DNA of 64,000 nt from Allolobophora icterica (taxonomy: Eukaryota > Annelida > Clitellata > Crassiclitellata > Lumbricidae), in the NCBI GenBank assembly GCA_963556255.1, contig OY744607.1, positions 55,077,264 through 55,141,263 of the forward strand, in the 5' to 3' direction. Below, piece by piece: positions 62,209 through 64,000 of this stretch (position 1 is the stretch's first letter; each line of letters starts with the position of its first letter). Both the position numbers and the translations under genes were made by a program. The notes beneath the pieces were generated by a model, which ran no database searches, was not told the DNA's origin, and saw only the letters and a list, made by a program, of their open reading frames with translations.

Positions 62209-64000
62209 TTATGTGTCTCCAACTTTAAAATATGTGTAAATCTGGAAGTGGGATATTCCAAAAGTACCTTGTGTTGGGCTGGTGGCCATGACCATCAGAC
62301 TGAATGCTTCGTATGCAGCTCCGGCGTTGGCGGCGCTTGTGTTGATGGTGAACTCTTGTGCAGAATTAGTCAAAGTGACAGCGGATGAGATGAGAATTGC
62401 ACGACCAATTTCATCAGTAGATGAAAGCCCATATAATACCCAGGACGTGATACGTGGTGCAGTAGGACTAGATCCCCCAGCCAGACTAACCTTCCATATT
62501 CGCACAGGCGTCGGGCAATCAATCTGTAAAAAAGTCCCTCTAGTACTGCCATCAGGTTCAGGTGCGGCAGCCGTGGTCCTCCACTCACCTATGACTCCTG
62601 AGTTGAATGCCATATAAGGCGAGTAATCGGGAAGAGATGCGCTGGCCGAGGCCTCAAAACCCGTTTCGGAAATGTTTTTGGACAGGGGTGGAATGTGTCC
62701 GCTGTAGTTGAGAAACTTGATGCTGTTCACGTACTGTCTTACAGCGGTCTCTTTACTGTCTGTATATCTTTTAACCACAACAGCCTGATTGTCGACATAT
62801 TGTTTATTGGCCACGTTCAAAGGCTCCGTCGGTATTTTATTTAATTTTGTCATTTTGCCGGTTACGATTCTCGTCACCTGCCCGATACTCGCCGCGTCGG
62901 TATTAGTTGTTGAGGCCCCCGTGTAAAGCCCAGTCACCCTCTTACCGCCCATAGCTAAATTTCCGGTCATTGCGTCGCCAACTTTAAGCACGCAAGCGCT
63001 CCTGACCATAGCGTCTTGTTCTTCGGCGTAAGTTTTTGCAGCTTCGGCTTTCTGGTCCGCGTACCCCCTTGCGGCGGCGGTCTTTTGATCTGTATACAAC
63101 CTCACGGCCGAATTAATCGCGGTGTCCTGATCGACCGCGTACTGTCTAGCAGCAATATGTTGAACATCAACATATTGTTTGTTAACCACGTGCAACGACT
63201 CCGTGGGAACTCTATCGAGGCTCAATAGAGCGCCGGCGACCGCTGTTGACACTTGTTTCCAACTCGCTGCGTCGCTATCAGATCCTGGAATCTCTGTTGG
63301 AAGTCCAGTTACTCGGTGGCCACCCATGACTAAACTTCCAGTCATTACACTTCCAGATTTTAGCACACACGCGTTCTTGACGATAACATCTTGCTCGTTG
63401 ACGTAAGTTTTAACAATAACATCCTTTTCGTCCGCATACTGCCTAACGGAATCTCTCAAAACCTCGTTCTTCTCGTCCGTGTACTGTTTAGCATCGATAA
63501 GCTTCTGGTCTGCATGGCTCTCGGCCGCGGCCGCCTTCTGGTCCGCGTACAGCCTGACGGCAGTGTCCAGCAGAGCGTCCTTATCGTCTGCGTAACGTTT
63601 AACGAGACCAGTTACCTCGGAGCTTAAGCCGTCTGCATACAACTCAGCTTGGTGCGCCCGCTCTTTCGCGTACTCCGTTATTTGTTTCCAACTCCCAACG
63701 TCGGACTCCCCCACCAATTCATCCCAACCCTCGTCTTCGCTATCAGATCCCGGAGTGTCCGTGGGCAAACCAGTCAATTTATGACCGCCCATTTTTAGAA
63801 CGCCAGACATCGTTCCACCGGTGAGTTGCAGGTTGTCCTGATCTACGATGTCTGCATAAGCCTTTGTCGCGGCGTCCGTTTCCATCGTCGGCGTTCCCAC
63901 ATTTGTCAGCCGAAAACCTCCAGCCGAAAGAATTCCCAGCATGGTATCACCAGCCTTGTGGATGAGCCCAGCGGCGCTTATCTGCCCTCCTCCCACCCCA
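62209..64000 (-). CDS. Tail-fibre-like protein with discoidin-like C-terminus (N-terminus outside window)
   Basis: Open from the window edge to a TAA at 62209, at least 597 codons. No ATG is seen near the edge, so the N-terminus lies outside. Four copies of a phage tail-fibre-type module are present: KAGDTM or SGSVMTGSLVMGG, then H-R/K-VTGLPT, then DAASWKQV or NKQYVD. They are separated by long helical stretches of YADEKD/YADQKA repeats that look like trimeric coiled coil. The last 150 residues (FEASASASLPDYSPYMAFN, GEWRTT, LQIDCPTPVRIWKVSL, ITSWVLYGLSS) resemble an F5/8C or discoidin galactose-binding fold, a plausible receptor-binding tip. The following ORF starts 9 bases after the stop. 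Confidence 0.78.
   Translation of the reverse strand, partial: GVGGGQISAAGLIHKAGDTMLGILSAGGFRLTNVGTPTMETDAATKAYADIVDQDNLQLTGGTMSGVLKMGGHKLTGLPTDTPGSDSEDEGWDELVGESDVGSWKQITEYAKERAHQAELYADGLSSEVTGLVKRYADDKDALLDTAVRLYADQKAAAAESHADQKLIDAKQYTDEKNEVLRDSVRQYADEKDVIVKTYVNEQDVIVKNACVLKSGSVMTGSLVMGGHRVTGLPTEIPGSDSDAASWKQVSTAVAGALLSLDRVPTESLHVVNKQYVDVQHIAARQYAVDQDTAINSAVRLYTDQKTAAARGYADQKAEAAKTYAEEQDAMVRSACVLKVGDAMTGNLAMGGKRVTGLYTGASTTNTDAASIGQVTRIVTGKMTKLNKIPTEPLNVANKQYVDNQAVVVKRYTDSKETAVRQYVNSIKFLNYSGHIPPLSKNISETGFEASASASLPDYSPYMAFNSGVIGEWRTTAAAPEPDGSTRGTFLQIDCPTPVRIWKVSLAGGSSPTAPRITSWVLYGLSSTDEIGRAILISSAVTLTNSAQEFTINTSAANAGAAYEAFSLMVMATSPTQGTFGISHFQIYTYFKVGDT

Noticed and set aside
61041..64000. Bacterial or prophage contamination
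   Set aside because: No Shine-Dalgarno sites, an AATAAA at the 3' end, and physical continuity with the MMP duplication. It cannot be fully excluded without spanning reads.

Overview
The window is eukaryotic and looks like the genome of a marine invertebrate. Genes are split by many GT-AG introns, tRNA-derived SINEs, LINE 3' ends and hAT elements are dense, and long microsatellites are frequent. The octamer TAGGCCTA occurs about 30 times where roughly one is expected. I cannot name the species. An echinoderm, hemichordate, cephalochordate or mollusc would all fit.

Layout. (1) About 1-13.3 kb, + strand: one multi-exon gene, open at its 5' end, encodes a long Ser/Pro-rich, probably disordered protein with a 3.2 kb exon. 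Exon phases join cleanly from 3 to 12135, and the last splice donor lies in an array of 29-bp repeats that copy the donor itself. (2) About 13.3-31.9 kb: mostly repeats. A five-level nest of transposons fills 14.47-18.37 kb. A C-terminal CaaX-box exon lies on the - strand at 21.65-22.08 kb, followed by minisatellites, SINEs and several hAT elements. (3) 31.97-41.27 and 49.74-60.59 kb: two copies of a segmental duplication, each carrying a matrix metalloproteinase (MMP) gene with TATA box, CRE and matching introns. Copy 1 (36656-42240) is complete. It encodes about 307 aa with signal peptide, prodomain, furin site and catalytic domain, and no hemopexin domain. It lacks the usual cysteine-switch motif. 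Copy 2 (53111-57949) has exons 1-5, but the exon with the catalytic zinc site is not found before the window ends. (4) 41.3-49.7 kb: repeats between the copies, including a hAT element with a broken BED-finger transposase. (5) 60.9-64.0 kb, - strand: three intronless, closely packed ORFs of viral character (a tail-fibre-like protein with a discoidin-like C-terminal region, a 181-aa protein, and a 201-aa protein with a hydrophobic segment). They look like one end of an integrated virus-like element, perhaps inserted in intron 5 of MMP copy 2.

At least twelve hAT-type insertions have perfect 8-bp target duplications. Because the MMP region is duplicated, several insertions can be compared with an empty site in the paralogue, which dates them after the duplication.
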